Of a stretch of 64,000 nucleotides of DNA, positions 44,356 through 55,984 are shown piece by piece. A program made the position numbers and the translations under genes. The number at the start of each line of letters is the position of its first letter. Positions within the stretch are counted from its first letter, which is position 1. A model generated the notes under the pieces. The model worked only from the letters and a program-made list of their open reading frames with translations, had not been told where the DNA came from and did no database searches. The DNA is from Euborellia annulipes (lineage: Eukaryota > Arthropoda > Insecta > Dermaptera > Anisolabididae): positions 186,001-250,000 of the forward strand of contig JAKCPI010002740.1 of NCBI GenBank assembly GCA_023213315.1. The letters run 5' to 3'.

Positions 44356-45731
44356 GGTTTCATTTATGCAGTGTTTCATATCTCTTTCAATAAATTATAA
44401 TTTTGAATCAAAGACTTACATCAAGTAGGATAATTAGTAGAGAATTTTGGTTTTTATTATTCAGATTAGGGGTAGATACTTTTAAGGAGCTATAATTTAG
44501 CAATTTTTTTATCTTCTCTTAATAAAAATTAAAACTAATTAATTATAATAATTAAATCTATCAAATGAAAGTTTAATTTTATTTTTCAATGTCCATTCCA
44601 ATGTCAATCCAGGGAAGCCAAGTCCATCGAAGGCGGACGACACGGCTAGTTTCTTTTAAATGAATGTACCGTATTAGGGAATGTTTATTTTACTCAAATA
44701 AAAGTATTTTTTAACAAAACCAAATCATATATTTCTATTAAATAACATCTTGTGTAATTGCAAGAAAAAAACTTTATTACCATCAATGTGATTATTATTC
44801 GGTTTATATAAAAGTCTATTCGATTGCCTCCCCCACCCACTCGCTTGGTACTCAATTAAGAATAATTATTTTTCAAAATTTATTTAATAAGTTTTTAAAG
44901 CTGTTTTTGTTTTCATTTTAATTTTTATTGGAACATTTAAAACAGTTTTTTTTTTTTTTTTAATTTTTATTTTTTTTTCTCCATTGCATCTTTAATAATC
45001 GAATAATATAAAATATAGCATAGCATAATGCCCAACAGATACCTCTCAATTCTATTGTATTTTTTATATATATATATATATAAAGTTGATTTATTAGTAA
45101 ACAATTAAAGTGCGTACACTCTCTAATTTTGTTTTGCTTAAAAAATTTATTTAAAAAAATAAATAAATAAATAAAAATTCAATTTATAATTTATTGAAAA
45201 ATAAATGGAATATTTTTTAATTATAAATCAATTAATTTTTTTATATAAATGATGGAGAAATAAAATATCAGTTTCTCTGACGACATTTTATTCTTTATTT
45301 CTCCATATGATTCAAATAATTTTCATAGAATACATTAATTATGGTGTGTGAGATATACATATATCTCTGCCCATTCCTGAACAATTCCAGGGGGGGGGGG
45401 GGGTTGTCCCCGTCCCCAGTTCCCAAATATAATTAATTATCATTCATATTCAAATATAAAAAAATTCATATCTGGTCCAAACATTTACCTTACCAGTCAT
45501 ATTTTTTTTAATATGATCCTATCAATAAAACGTTTTTTATTTATTTTTCCTCAAAAAAAACTAACGAATTTTTTAATTAATTTTTTTTAAACTTTATAAA
45601 ACTAGCTTAATATTGGAATTATTTTAATAAAATATTTAATCACCCCGTCTTAAGAGTGGGGGTCAGGGTGAGTGTGAGGTTACTTTCCCTCATCTAGCCT
45701 TTAAATAATTTATAATTTAATTATTTTACAG
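44356..45731. other. AT-rich non-coding stretch
   Basis: Contains (TA)n at 45067-45083 and a 15-base G run at about 45390-45404. Nothing else is recognised. Confidence 0.5.
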
Positions 45732-45906
45732 ATTCGTTTGATGCCTCTCCCCTCCACTGACCGGCTACCTCCCCTCCGCCGTCACCGCATCCGTCGCCGT
45801 CGCCCCTGGCTCTACGGCTTCCAACGTTGCACTTCATTCCTCTGGCGGCCTAGCGAGACAGGCGTTCAGAATAAACCTGCGCTGCAGTTTTTCATAAATC
45901 TAAGAG
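45732..45906 (+). other. Exon-like open island
   Basis: A 175 bp GC-rich block behind acceptor TTTAATTATTTTACAG and before donor AG|GTATTT, open in one frame for 58 codons (IRLMPLPSTDRLPPL..., Arg/Pro-rich, ending QFFINLRG). The contrast in composition with its surroundings is sharp. I recognise no domain. CpG-rich Arg/Pro codons could also come from an old GC-rich repeat, since the first 58 bases resemble 479-536. Confidence 0.35.
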
Positions 45907-46230
45907 GTATTTATTCAATTTTTTCGATATAAAATTGCAAGATTTTAATTTTATCTTTATTTAAATGCAATTAATCCTCCTTAATTTCTTAATCATGTTT
46001 TACTTAATAAATCTCCTTCTTTTATAATTTAATATCTTCTCTTTTTACATATTCTAATTATTGATATATAAATAATAATTTAATAAAAGACACGACTCAA
46101 TTACTTAAATAAGTAGCTTATTATATTTTACATAACTACAAATAAAATCAGTCATTAATAATGGCGAGTAAACTTATAATATTATGGTAAGTTATAAATA
46201 ATAAACGCTCATCGGTTACTTTTATATTAG
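45907..46230. other. AT-rich non-coding stretch
   Basis: No feature recognised. Confidence 0.5.
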
Positions 46231-46420
46231 GGTCCGACCGAAACAAGATTTTCAACCGAAACCGAATTTCGGCCTCAATCTTAGTTTCGGCCGAAACCGT
46301 AACCGAATCTTGTTTTTCCTATCAGGGACGTATATAGAAATTTTTTTCGGGGAGGGGGAGCCTTGACTCAAAAGTTTTTCTGCGGAAAATTTGGCTCTAT
46401 TTGAAACATAATTTAATTAG
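46231..46420 (+). mobile_element. Two transposon end fragments
   Basis: GGGTCCGACCGAAACAAG with repeated CCGAAACCG words (46231-46310), then CAGGGACGTATATAGAAA with a G tract (46324 onward). The second end type recurs at 59558 and 62694. Confidence 0.45.
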
Positions 46421-47139
46421 GCAAATTAAAACTACAATGTATCTATGAAAGAGGTCATTCAATACATAGAGTTCTATAGGTGAATAAATAAAATATTTTT
46501 TTTAATATGACTAATTAAAATAACTAATTTTGTTACTTTTTTTTTTTACATATAACAAAAAGACTAACCTCACGAAATTCTAATTAAATGCCATTGAAAT
46601 GTTTATTAAATTCCAATACCTAATAAACAGCACAAACACATGATAAAAAAAATAACCTTTTTAATTCCATAAGTGTTTTTTTTTTTTTTTTTTAATTAAA
46701 AAGTATTTTTAAAGTCTCTTAGGAAGTAAATAAATATTAACCCTAAAAAAAAAAATAACATCACATTAGATGTGCTTCCTGCCTCCAGAGGCTGTGTAGA
46801 TTTATTATCATTTTGAGAAAATTAAAAAAATTTCATTCTGTTAAAGTTAAAAAGAAATATTAAATTTCCATCAAAACAGATTGAAATAAGAAATTTCTTC
46901 CCTTTCATTTTTACTTTATAAGAAATAATTTCTTAAAAGTTATAGGTATAAAGAATGACATATTCATATTCTATGACATCGACTTAAACGTTTCTACTTT
47001 CAAGCTAATAAATTATTTTTTATTTGGATAATACAAAAAAATTAGAGTTGCCACTTATTATTATTTCATTAGTAATTAATATTCTTTGATAGTTTATTCT
47101 TTTTTAAAAAAAATCTGTTCAAAAATATTAATAAGATCG
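46421..47139. other. AT-rich non-coding stretch
   Basis: Poly(A)/poly(T)-rich; no feature recognised. Confidence 0.5.
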
Positions 47140-47300
47140 CCACAGTAAACGTTCTGTTTATTTAAAAGCATTGGCAACATTTCTATTTGATATTCCCATC
47201 TTCATTAGAATATATACAACGAAACATAAATATATATGTTAATTAGAATATTTATTTATATTTTTCATTTAAATACTTTAGTTTTGAAGGAAAAAACATT
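47140..47300 (+). repeat. Extra copy of the 3' part of the segmental duplicate
   Basis: CATTGGCAACATTTCTATTT, then CATCTTCATTAGAATATATA, matches 23860-24000 and 48460-48600. It lies upstream of core B and suggests the remains of a preceding tandem unit. Confidence 0.6.
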
Positions 47301-47421
47301 CAATTTCCTCCAAAGGTTTCCTTTGCAATAAGTTTTTCATTTAAAATTATTTTCTATTAATATAAAAAATTATTAAATAGGCCTACATTCTCTATATTCT
47401 TATAGCTTTATAATTAAAATA

Positions 47422-47795
47422 AGTTGACTCTTTGCCTATTAACACTTTGTTAAGGTTCTATGGCAAAGGTGATCAGCCAATCAAATTCCATCCTTTGAGA
47501 AGAGGATGGATTTTGATTGGCCGATTGGGGCCAGTACAGTAGCTGGGGCCCGAGTCTAACCTCCGCTTTGCTTTATCTTCCATAGGTAAGCCCTGAGGAG
47601 CTCATTCGAGCTCCGGCTCGCGTTAACTGAAGGTCCCCTTAGTGAAAATTTTCAATTGTGTATTCCAAGCGTCATTTGCATCATGGCCACCATTGGAGGC
47701 AGGCGTCCTGAGACCCACGCTCCTCGAAAAATCCGCATTTCTCCTAAACTTTAAGGCCATTTTAGGTAAATTTCATCTCATTCGTTATATTAATT
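47422..47795. other. Highly conserved duplicated core B
   Basis: It matches core A over about 350 bp with about ten changes. The CCAAT hairpin is retained (one T inserted in the second arm), as is the donor-like CATAG|GTAAGC at 47581-47590. On the minus strand the 45-codon frame is intact: ATG at 47760, TAA at 47623, final residues TKGTFS instead of TKGTFP. On the plus strand the ATG frame at 47683 is open for 23 codons here but only 14 in copy A, so the minus frame is the better preserved. Confidence 0.5.
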
Positions 47796-48178
47796 CTTTA
47801 TTTACATATTAATTAATCATAAAAATAGTTTCTTAACAAAATTCTATTTATTATCATATATTAAATACGTCCACATAATAATTGCTACCATTGCAATGAA
47901 TATAATAAAATAATAATTAGGCCTATGTATTATATTAAATTTAAAACCATATAAATAGTAGTATTTGAAGGTGATTAATGTTAATGTTTAGTTACTTTTT
48001 TATTTATGATTAATACATTACCTGGACCAAAACTTTAGATACTTAAATACATAATCAGTGCCTCATTTAATATACTTAATGATCTGTAGCTCAAAAATAA
48101 TAACCATATCATATCAAATTCATTTCTAAGCAAACTTTTCAATTCTTATTTTTTAAATAATCTTTGAAAATATTAATA

Positions 48179-48412
48179 CAATCAACTCTCGATAAATTGA
48201 AATTCAAGGGACCACAAGAAAAATTCGAATTATCGATTTTTTGAATTATTATGTGGAAAAAAAATACGACTTATTAAGAGTTTTTATTATATACAATTTT
48301 GATGCGAAATCTTTTTCTTTCGCTTTGAAGAGAGCACCTCCAACAGTGTTTTGTGCTACTTGATTAACGAATCCTTGAGAATAGGAAATTCACCAAAATT
48401 CGAATTGACTCT
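48179..48412. mobile_element. Mariner/pogo-like MITE, absent from the paralogous site
   Basis: Left end CAATCAACTCTCGATAAATT, right end AATTCGAATTGACTCTA, at a TA. Duplicate A lacks it between AATATATTGG and AGATCACCAGG, so the empty site is visible. AGTCAACTCTCGATAA-type ends are known from pogo-like elements. Confidence 0.7.
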
Positions 48413-48760
48413 ATATTATATTAAAGATCACCAGGACAAATGTTTAGTTTGTTTAATAGAATTGGCAATATTTCTATTTCATATCCACATCTATAATAAG
48501 ATATATACAAAGCAATAATATTAATTAGAATATTTCTTTAAATTTTTCAATTACATTTCTTGATCTTGCTTTGTATCATATTGGTGTCTTCATAAAGGAA
48601 ATATATTAATTTTATTTTTCCTTTGCAATCACCAACCAGTCAAAACCTGTTTGATTTCTCAGGCTTTTTGCCTTCTTTTCTATAAATGAGTTATTCGAAA
48701 AATACCTATTTTTTTTATTTATTATTTCTATAATATAAATTTATTTGATATTACAAATTC

Positions 48761-49391
48761 ATCAAAATGAATTTAACCTTGAGTGAAGAACACATATATG
48801 CCCTACTATTTTTATTTCGATTTTAAATTATATATTTAGGGTATATCTAAATAATTTTTTTGAGAAAGTTGTTCCTTTCCTTTCAGTTGATCAAATAAAT
48901 TATAAATATTGAAATCTTTTTAATTTATTTAGATTCATAAAATAAATAATAAATAATTAACCTATAGATGTTACCATAATTAACTATTAAGGTGTTAACA
49001 ACTTTATTACTAAACTCAATTAAATCTTTCATTAAAATTAAAATTTTATTTTAGAAAATTTATACTTAATGAATTATGAAATATTTTTTAAGACAAATTT
49101 ATTAGATTACACACACACTCACACAAACTTTTATTGTTTTTTTTTTTTTTTATTATCAATTAAAAATATTCAAATGGCCATTTGGCTTCAGAGATTGGCA
49201 ACTCGTTATGTTATCTGCATTTCTTCTATTCTTTCTAAACTAATATTTTTTACTCGCGTCATTTCTCGGTTCAGCATCTAGCATTTTTAAATCTTTATGT
49301 TAAATAATCATGCTTAGTTAATTGTTCTAAAATGATGGTTTTTACAATTTTTATATCTTTATTCCTTTTCTAATAGATTTTATTGTTTCAG
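48761..49391. other. AT-rich non-coding stretch
   Basis: No feature recognised before the exon-like island; the 70-codon frame at 49069 is low-complexity. Confidence 0.5.
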
Positions 49392-49510
49392 TTATCGTTT
49401 CTTCTTGAACTCTCGACTGAAAAGCCACCGGAATAAAACAAGCGACCTCCACGTCTGGCTGTTCTCGGGTTCGAGTAGGAGGCTTCTTCAAGTACTTCGA
49501 GACTTCAAAG
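49392..49510 (+). other. Exon-like open island with a GC-AG type donor
   Basis: Acceptor TTTTATTGTTTCAG ends at 49391. The block is open in one frame for 39 codons (YRFFLNSRLKSHRNK... VLRDFK) and is followed by AAAG|GCAAGT, a textbook GC donor. Its phase does not join the open frame of the 45732 exon directly, so if both are real another exon lies between or they belong to different transcripts. No domain recognised. Confidence 0.35.
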
Positions 49511-49659
49511 GCAAGTTTTTCTGCATGGCGCATAGTTGGCAAGGCATTAGTTTAGTTAGCTTTTTGAGCTTTTTGTTCTTTTCAGCTCCTCTATAAAGGA
49601 TTAATCTTTTTTTTTGTCATTAGAAAATTGACATTCACACCTTAATTGTAGTTTAGATA

Positions 49660-49993
49660 GAATATAGAGGGTTGGGGAGGGTGCGCTATGCCAACATGAA
49701 GGGGTATTTTTTAACCTGCAGCCGGATGAATGCCGCAAGAATTGCTAAGGGGTGCCGTGAGATATTAAGATAAACAAAAAAAAAAAATAATAATAATAAT
49801 AAGAGGCGGGAAAAAAATTTTTGCAAAAAAAAAAGGCCAAATGATTTAAACGTAAGCGGCAAGAATTTTCCGCAGGGCGGAAAACATTTCGTTTTGCTAG
49901 GGGAAAAAAAAAGGAAGGGTGCTCCTAGTGTGTAATGTGATTCCCAACGCACCTTTGGGGTGCCGTGGACTTCAAAAGGTTGAGAAACACTGG
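49660..49993 (-). mobile_element. hAT-like fragment, one end only
   Basis: The right border, read on the minus strand, is CCAGTGTTTCTCAACCTTTTG then a GCACCCC tract, a typical hAT end. The left end is missing. The 88-codon minus-strand frame lies within it and has a poly-Phe/Leu run from T tracts. Confidence 0.5.
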
Positions 49994-50741
49994 ATTAGAG
50001 TATTGAACGAATTTAAGCCAAAGGTGAAAAATAAAATAAAAATTAGAAAATAAATAGCTAAATAAAAAAAAAGTCAGGTCCTTTGACGGAGGCTTTTACA
50101 AATCCATCATTCAACTCTTTTGATTTGGTTCGTTTATTTATTTTTTTAAATCAAGTTATTTATATTCCTTTCACGGTATAATATTTTCAGTCATAAACCA
50201 ATATTAAAAGTTATTCATAGTAGAGACCTGGGTTAAAAATTAATCACTTTTTCTAGTGAACTTTGTAAAAATATAAAAAAAAAAAAAAGTAAAATAACTA
50301 GATTGATTTATTATATATATTTTTTTTTAGTTTAATCGGTTAACGAATTCGTAATGGAAATCGGGGTGGATTTGCAAACTCAAGTACTATAAATTTTATA
50401 TGGGATTTTATTTTATTTTATTTTTTTTTAACAAAAAAATAAAAATAATTTTTTAACAAATTATGAAAAGACATTTATTTTTTAATTAAGTAATAAATTA
50501 TTTTATGGTTTACTAAATATGGAGAAAAAAATTTCCAAATTTTCTATTGATAAATGATGAGATTTATTAATTATTATTTAAAATTTTATTGGCAATAAAA
50601 TCAAATATTTCAACTGCAGTCGAGGCAGAGCAGGCAGCCGATTGAGGGTGCAATAAATCCCCAGAAGCCCTTTGAACTTCAACCCTAACTTTCTATTAAT
50701 AATAAAAACCAGAAAATAGAAAATTATACAAGTTTTATTCA
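49994..50741. other. AT-rich non-coding stretch
   Basis: No feature recognised. Confidence 0.5.
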
Positions 50742-51178
50742 TTTTTACTTTCTCTTATCAATGTAATATATTTATATAGAGAGAGAAAATATGTAATGTA
50801 AAAAATTTGATGTCGAGATTTTGATGGAAATACATGTTTTGAGGTCCCCTGAGTCCAAAAAAGTGGGTCCCGCGAAATGTCTGTGTGCGATTTAATGAAG
50901 GAAAGAGCTACGAGATTGAAATTTTATATTTAAAAACCCAGTTAAAATAAACTTTAGGCCAAAAAGTACTAGTATTTTTCTGAAGTACTTTTACAGTTTT
51001 TTTTTTTTTTTTTTTTTTATTTCTCAAAAATTGGTCGAACGATTTTGATTAAAGTTCATAAATCAACTATTTTTTAATAAAGTTTTATCTAAAAATTGTT
51101 TAAAATACACTTTTTTATTTCAACGTGGAAGTCAAGTTTTTTTTTTTTACTTTATCTTACCTTATATATAGAAGTTCA

Positions 51179-51246
<68 letters not shown>

Positions 51247-51600
51247 AGAGAAAGTAAAAAAAGAAAGTTAACTTCCACGTTGAAATACAAAAGTGTACTT
51301 CAAACAATTTTTAGAAAAAACTTTATTAAAAAATAGTTGATTTATGAATTTTAATCAAAATCATTCCAGCAAATTTTGAGAAATTTGAAAAAAACTATTA
51401 AAAGTACATCAGTAAAGTGTACTTCAAACAATTTTAACGAAAGATTTTACTGATATACTTTTTAAATAGCATCTATAAAATAGTTGATTTATGAACTTTA
51501 ATCAAAATCTTTCAACCAATTTTTGTGAAATTCAAAAAAAATAAAATAAAATAAAATTGAAAAAGTACTTCAGAAAAATACTAGAACTTTTTGGCCGATT
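50742..51600. repeat. Two family A copies head to head around a (CT)n(AT)n core
   Basis: A plus-oriented copy (50742-51070) meets a minus-oriented one (51240-51600). The junction 51075-51340 is a palindrome with arms of about 100 nt (AACGTGGAAGT ... ACTTCCACGTT). A (CT)n then (AT)n microsatellite of about 62 bases lies at 51179-51241 at its centre. Confidence 0.8.
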
Positions 51601-51654
51601 TTATACTATGGTTATTGCTAGAGGTCGACTTCTCTATATATTATATTATTATTA

Positions 51655-51860
51655 TTATTATTGCGATCATGTCAAAAATTCGATGTCGAGATTTTGATGG
51701 ATATAGGCCTACACATAGGCGTAGCCACGGGGGGGGATTTGGGGGTTCAAACCTCCCCCCCCCCCATTGGACCCAAGCCATGACTAGATATTTAAGCTCT
51801 ATAATACAAACAATACTTTCTCTCTCTATATATTTCATATATAGGGTAAGAGAAAGTAAA
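51655..51860. repeat. Family A fragments around a hAT-like end
   Basis: TTGCGATCATGTCAAAAATT (plus, 51660) is interrupted by CATAGGCGTAGCCACGG with G and C tracts. A minus-strand outer end (GGGTAAGAGAAAGTAAAAA) follows at 51843-51861. GGCTACGCCTATG at 52354-52366 may be the matching right end of the hAT-like element. Confidence 0.6.
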
Positions 51861-52100
51861 AAAATATAATTTTCTCTAGTTTAAAAAAAAAAATAAAATA
51901 AAATAATTTTATTAAAGGAAACGCAAAAAATTTAAGAAAATTCAGAATTGATTTTTCTCTTGCTTTATAAAAAATTAAAGCCTGCTAAAATTGATTAAAT
52001 CCCTCAAATGAAAAATAATAAAAATTATTATATAATTAAATTTTGCAGGAGAAATGTATATTTAAAGTATGAAATAAAAATGATTTGATTTTGATTTTGA

Positions 52101-52366
52101 ACTCTGCTATTATAGGGATATATTTAAAATTCTTTAACATGTCAGGGTTGCATTTTTTATTGCCTGAAACGAGATGAATGAAAAATTGGGACACTTAATT
52201 AAGCAAGGGCGGGCCCGAGCCAATCCGAAGTGGGTCCAGGAGGGAGGATTGGCTAGTCATATATTTCATTAGACACCTTATACTGCCCTATTACTAGGAG
52301 GGGGGGAGGGGGAGAAATCATCCTGAACCCCCCCCACCCCATCGAAAATTTCTGGCTACGCCTATG
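52101..52366 (+). repeat. Tandem duplicate, unit 1
   Basis: Shared with unit 2 from ACTCTGCTATTATAGGGATA through GGGCGGGCCCGAGCCAATCC to CTGGCTACGCCTATG, at about 95% identity by eye. Confidence 0.85.
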
Positions 52367-52510
52367 ATGGATATACATGTTTTGAGGAGCCCTGAGTCCA
52401 AAAAAGTGGGTCCCGCAAATTGGTCTGTCTGTGGTGTCTGTGTGTTTTTTTAAAGAGATCTGACAACTTGTGAGATAAAACTCGGATCAAGAGAAACAAA
52501 ACAGGCAGAA

Positions 52511-52775
52511 ACTCCGCTATTATAGGGATATATATAAAATTCTTTAAGATGTGAGGGTTGCATTTTTTATTGCCTGAAACGAGTTGAATGAAAAATTGGG
52601 GCACTTAATTAAGAAAGGGCGGGCCCGAGCCAATCCGAAGGGGGTCCAGGAGGGCGGATTGGCTAGTCATATATTTCATTAGACGCCTTATACTGCCCTA
52701 TTAGACGGGGGGGGAGGGGGAGAAATCATCCTGAACCCCCCCCCCCCCCATCGAAAATTTCTGGCTACGCCTATG
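52511..52775 (+). repeat. Tandem duplicate, unit 2
   Basis: Second copy, separated from unit 1 by 144 bases that start with a family A body fragment (ATGGATATACATGTTTTGAG). Poly-G and poly-C tract lengths differ between units. Confidence 0.85.
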
Positions 52776-53530
52776 GGCCTACATGTTTTTTGAGAAACAG
52801 ATCGTTGTTTTAAAACTAGAAGAATAGAAATCTGGAAGTTACTTGGCTGATTGAAGATAGCAGATATTGAAAAAAAATTTTTTTACTTTTTTCTTCGATA
52901 TCTGCTTTCTACAACCAGCCTATAACTCTTTTAAGTAACTTTCGGATTTCCATTCTTTTATTGAACGTCAATTATTGAATTTGTGTTTGAAGAAAACTTA
53001 TTATTTTTTGGTTCAGTCTCCAACTTTAAATGCTTCATGAAAGAAAAATATTTGCGAATATAGGCACTTCAGAAAAAAATTTGTTTTAATGGATATTATT
53101 AAATTTATTAAAGAGAACGGTTCGTTGTAGTGTATGTACAACCCGATAAGACTCTCGGCGGTTCTGATACATTGTCGAAATTTTAACTTGAAAACACTGC
53201 CATAAAAAAAACCTTACCCCACCAACACTTCTTATCCAGTCACAAGTAGAAAATTTTTATCACACTTCTTTTCTCCAAACTTAACTGTATAGAAATTTTA
53301 ATAATTTTTTTTATTTAAATGATTTAATTTCTCTTTTTTTTTATCGAGAGGGTTAAATTTCCATTTACTTATCTCAGAAGGAGATGAAAGTGATTTTTTC
53401 CTTATTCAGCAGTCTTTGATTGAGTGTTTTAAATCAGAATTTAAAATTCCTCATTTTTAATCACCTTGTTTTATATTCAGCCGTTTTTATAATAATTTTT
53501 TTACTACCGAGGCTAAAAAAAATACAAATA
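52776..53530. other. AT-rich non-coding stretch
   Basis: Contains ATATCTGCTTTC-like and AGCAGATATTGAAAAAA words that are partly inverted; nothing else is recognised. Confidence 0.4.
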
Positions 53531-54196
53531 TTTTTACTTTCTCTTACACTATATTTGAAATATATAGAAAGTATTGCGATCATGTCGAAAATTCGATGTC
53601 GAGATTTTGATGGATATACATGTTTTGAGGTCCAAAAAAATGGCTCCCAAAAATTTCTCTGTCTGTCTGTAAACAAAATATATCAGTAACGAAAAGAGCT
53701 AGGAAGTTGAAATTTTATATTTGAGTTAGGCGTCCCCTTAAGGGGTAAAAATAAGCTTTTAAACAAAATCAGCCAAAAAGTACTAGTACTTTACTGAAGT
53801 ACTTTTTCAGTTTTTTCGGTTTTTTTTAAAATTCGCTCCAACGATTTTAATTAAAATTCATAAATCAACTATTTTTTTAGATTCTCTTTAAAAAGTATAT
53901 CAATGAAATTTTTCGTAGAAATCGTTTGAAGCACAGTTTACTGATGTACTTTTTTAGTTTTTTTCTATTTTTTCAAAATTCGCTCCAACGAACTTGATTA
54001 AAATTCATAAATCAACTATTTTTTAGATGCTCTTTAAAACGTATCATTGAAATTTTTCGTGAAAATTGTTTGAAGTACACGGAAGTATTCGTAGCCCAGC
54101 TCCGCCGCTATGAATCGCGTGGTCAAGTTTAGAACTTTGGTGCTAAGGGCAACTAAATATATTGCTGTGCGACCAGTCACACCAGATTTTTTTTTG
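53531..54196 (+). repeat. Family A repeat
   Basis: Outer end TTTTTACTTTCTCTTACAC at 53531. The body segment ending in TTGAAGCACA is duplicated internally (53880-53945 and 54030-54080). Only the right arm of the terminal hairpin remains (GCGACCAGTCACACCAGATT). Confidence 0.85.
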
Positions 54197-54654
54197 TGAA
54201 CCAAAATAATCCTTAAAAACAGAATTGAGAAATTGAGCTTATTTATATTGTATACAAAAATTATTCCTGAAGTGTCTATTTTATTAATGAAATAATCAAC
54301 TAGCCATTTGTAATTAGAGTAAATAGAAAAGCAAGCAGTGGGGGAAAGGGGTTTTAGCAAAGGAGATGGTCATCCATAATCAGAGTGTATCTCCATCCCA
54401 GGTGCTCTCAGTTTATATGTTTGCTTAAAGCAACTGTGTTTACAATAAGCTATGAGAGATATTAGAATAGAGGTGGGTTAACTGTAAATTGGGATGGCAT
54501 TTTAGGTCAGATAGAGTAGGCAAATGTGAGATGCATCTTATAATTATTTATGTTTACAACACATCACATAGAAATTTTAATGTTAAATGGTAGAGTTAAA
54601 CATTTTTATTAAATTTAGGTTTTTGATTTCGTCAACGAAAGAAAGTAGTCGAAT
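54197..54654. other. Non-coding stretch
   Basis: 54360-54560 is somewhat GC-richer and apparently single-copy. The 108-codon minus-strand frame (54034-54360) starts inside family A and shows no domain. Confidence 0.35.
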
Positions 54655-55496
54655 TTTTTACTTTCTCTTATCTATATAAGTAATGTATATATATAGAAAG
54701 AGAAAGTATTCGTTTCATGTCAAAAATTCGATGTCGAGATTTTAATGAAAATGTTTTGAGGTCACCTGAGTCCAAAAAAGTGGTCTGTATGTCTGTCTGT
54801 GAACAAAATATCTCAAAAACAAAAAGAGCTTGGAATGTCTGTGTTCAATTTTAAGCATGAAGGAATTGAGCTATAAGGTCGAAATTTTATATTTAAGTTC
54901 GGTACCCCCGCGGGGCGTAACCAAAAAGTACTAATATTTTACTGATAGATTTTTTCAGTTTTTTTTTTATTTTTTCAAAATTCGCTCTAACGACTTTGAT
55001 TACAATTTAAAAATCAATTATTTTTTTACATGCTCTTTATAATGTACCATCTATTGCAATAGTATTGAGAATAAAGCCCGGAAGTTAGGCAGCCCAAATG
55101 GCAGCTGGCCTGTCTAAGAAATATCTTTTTCAAAGCAGACAATAGGGCGATCGGCCTTTATTACCATAAAAATTTATCTTTTTAATATATTAGTGAACGT
55201 GTATCATTTGGGCTGCCTAACTGCCGGGCTTTATTCTCAATACTATTGCAATAGATGGTATATTCTCATTTATCTCAAAATAGTTTGAAATACACTTTAC
55301 TCTTTTATTTCATATGAAATTGTTGCTATGGTAACCTATGTTTATAAATTTGACATCTGGAATTATATCTACTGACAGACTCTAAAATATGTCGACAGAA
55401 AAAAATCTGGTGTGACAAGCACAGAACACAACTTTCAATTACCAAAGATAAGAGAAGTTGTGTGATATGCGACCAGTCACACCAGATTTTTCTTTA
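54655..55496 (+). repeat. Family A repeat hosting a mariner-like MITE
   Basis: Outer end at 54655, complete terminal hairpin at 55404-55494 (AATCTGGTGTGACAAGCACA ... GACCAGTCACACCAGATT). Body broken at 55046 by the MITE. Confidence 0.9.
55047..55258. mobile_element. Mariner-like MITE, TA target duplication
   Basis: Arms of about 55 nt: CCATCTATTGCAATAGTATT ... AATACTATTGCAATAGATGG, flanked by TA. 212 bp, non-coding. Confidence 0.85.
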
Positions 55497-55671
55497 TCAA
55501 CGGGAATAGGCAGCCAAAAGTTAAGCCTTAATTCTCTAATTAATAAAAATAATGGGGCTAATTACTCGCCCTCTCACCCCCCCCCCCCCCCGAGATTGAG
55601 AAAAATATTTTTCTTGGAAATTAAATTTTATTTTTAATATAAAATTTTAAAAATTAATACTTACAAATTTG

Positions 55672-55701
<30 letters not shown>

Positions 55702-55705
<4 letters not shown>

Positions 55706-55946
55706 CTTTCTCTTACCTATATACGTAATATTGCGATCGTGTCAAAAATTCAATGTCGAGGATGTTGACGGAAATACTCGTTTTGAGGGTCGCTGATTCC
55801 AAAAATGTGGGTCCCTCAAAATGGCCAGTCTGGGTGTGTTCAAATCTATTTCGAAACAAAAAATTTGGTAAACAAATATAGAGTGCAACTTTAAATTACC
55901 GATAGTGAGAGAAAGTTATGTGCTGTGCGACCGGTCACACCAGATT
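55702..55946 (+). repeat. Family A repeat, internally deleted
   Basis: TATTACTTTCTCTTACC preceded by (TA)n (55676-55701). The body jumps to the right hairpin arm (GTGCGACCGGTCACACCAGA). A hAT-like end CTTCTGGATCCGCCC follows at 55970. Confidence 0.75.
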
Positions 55947-55984
55947 ACCCCCCCTCCACCCCGAAAAACTTCTGGATCCGCCCT

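Larger units (their letters stand above)
47370..48760 (+). repeat. Segmental duplicate B (pairs with 22.87-24.20 kb)
   Basis: Same order and orientation as duplicate A. It is enlarged by a TA-inserted MITE at 48179-48412 and carries the conserved core at 47422-47795. Confidence 0.8.

Noticed and set aside
49686..49952. 88-codon minus-strand frame in the hAT-like fragment
   Set aside because: Poly-Phe/Leu from T runs and no transposase motif.
51591..53689. Recurrent frames containing the motif SKIRCRDFDG
   Set aside because: This is the translation of the family A phrase around CGATGTCGAGATTTTGATGG, seen in both strands and many copies; not a protein family.
54034..54360. 108-codon minus-strand frame
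   Set aside because: It begins in family A repeat sequence and shows no domain; chance frame.
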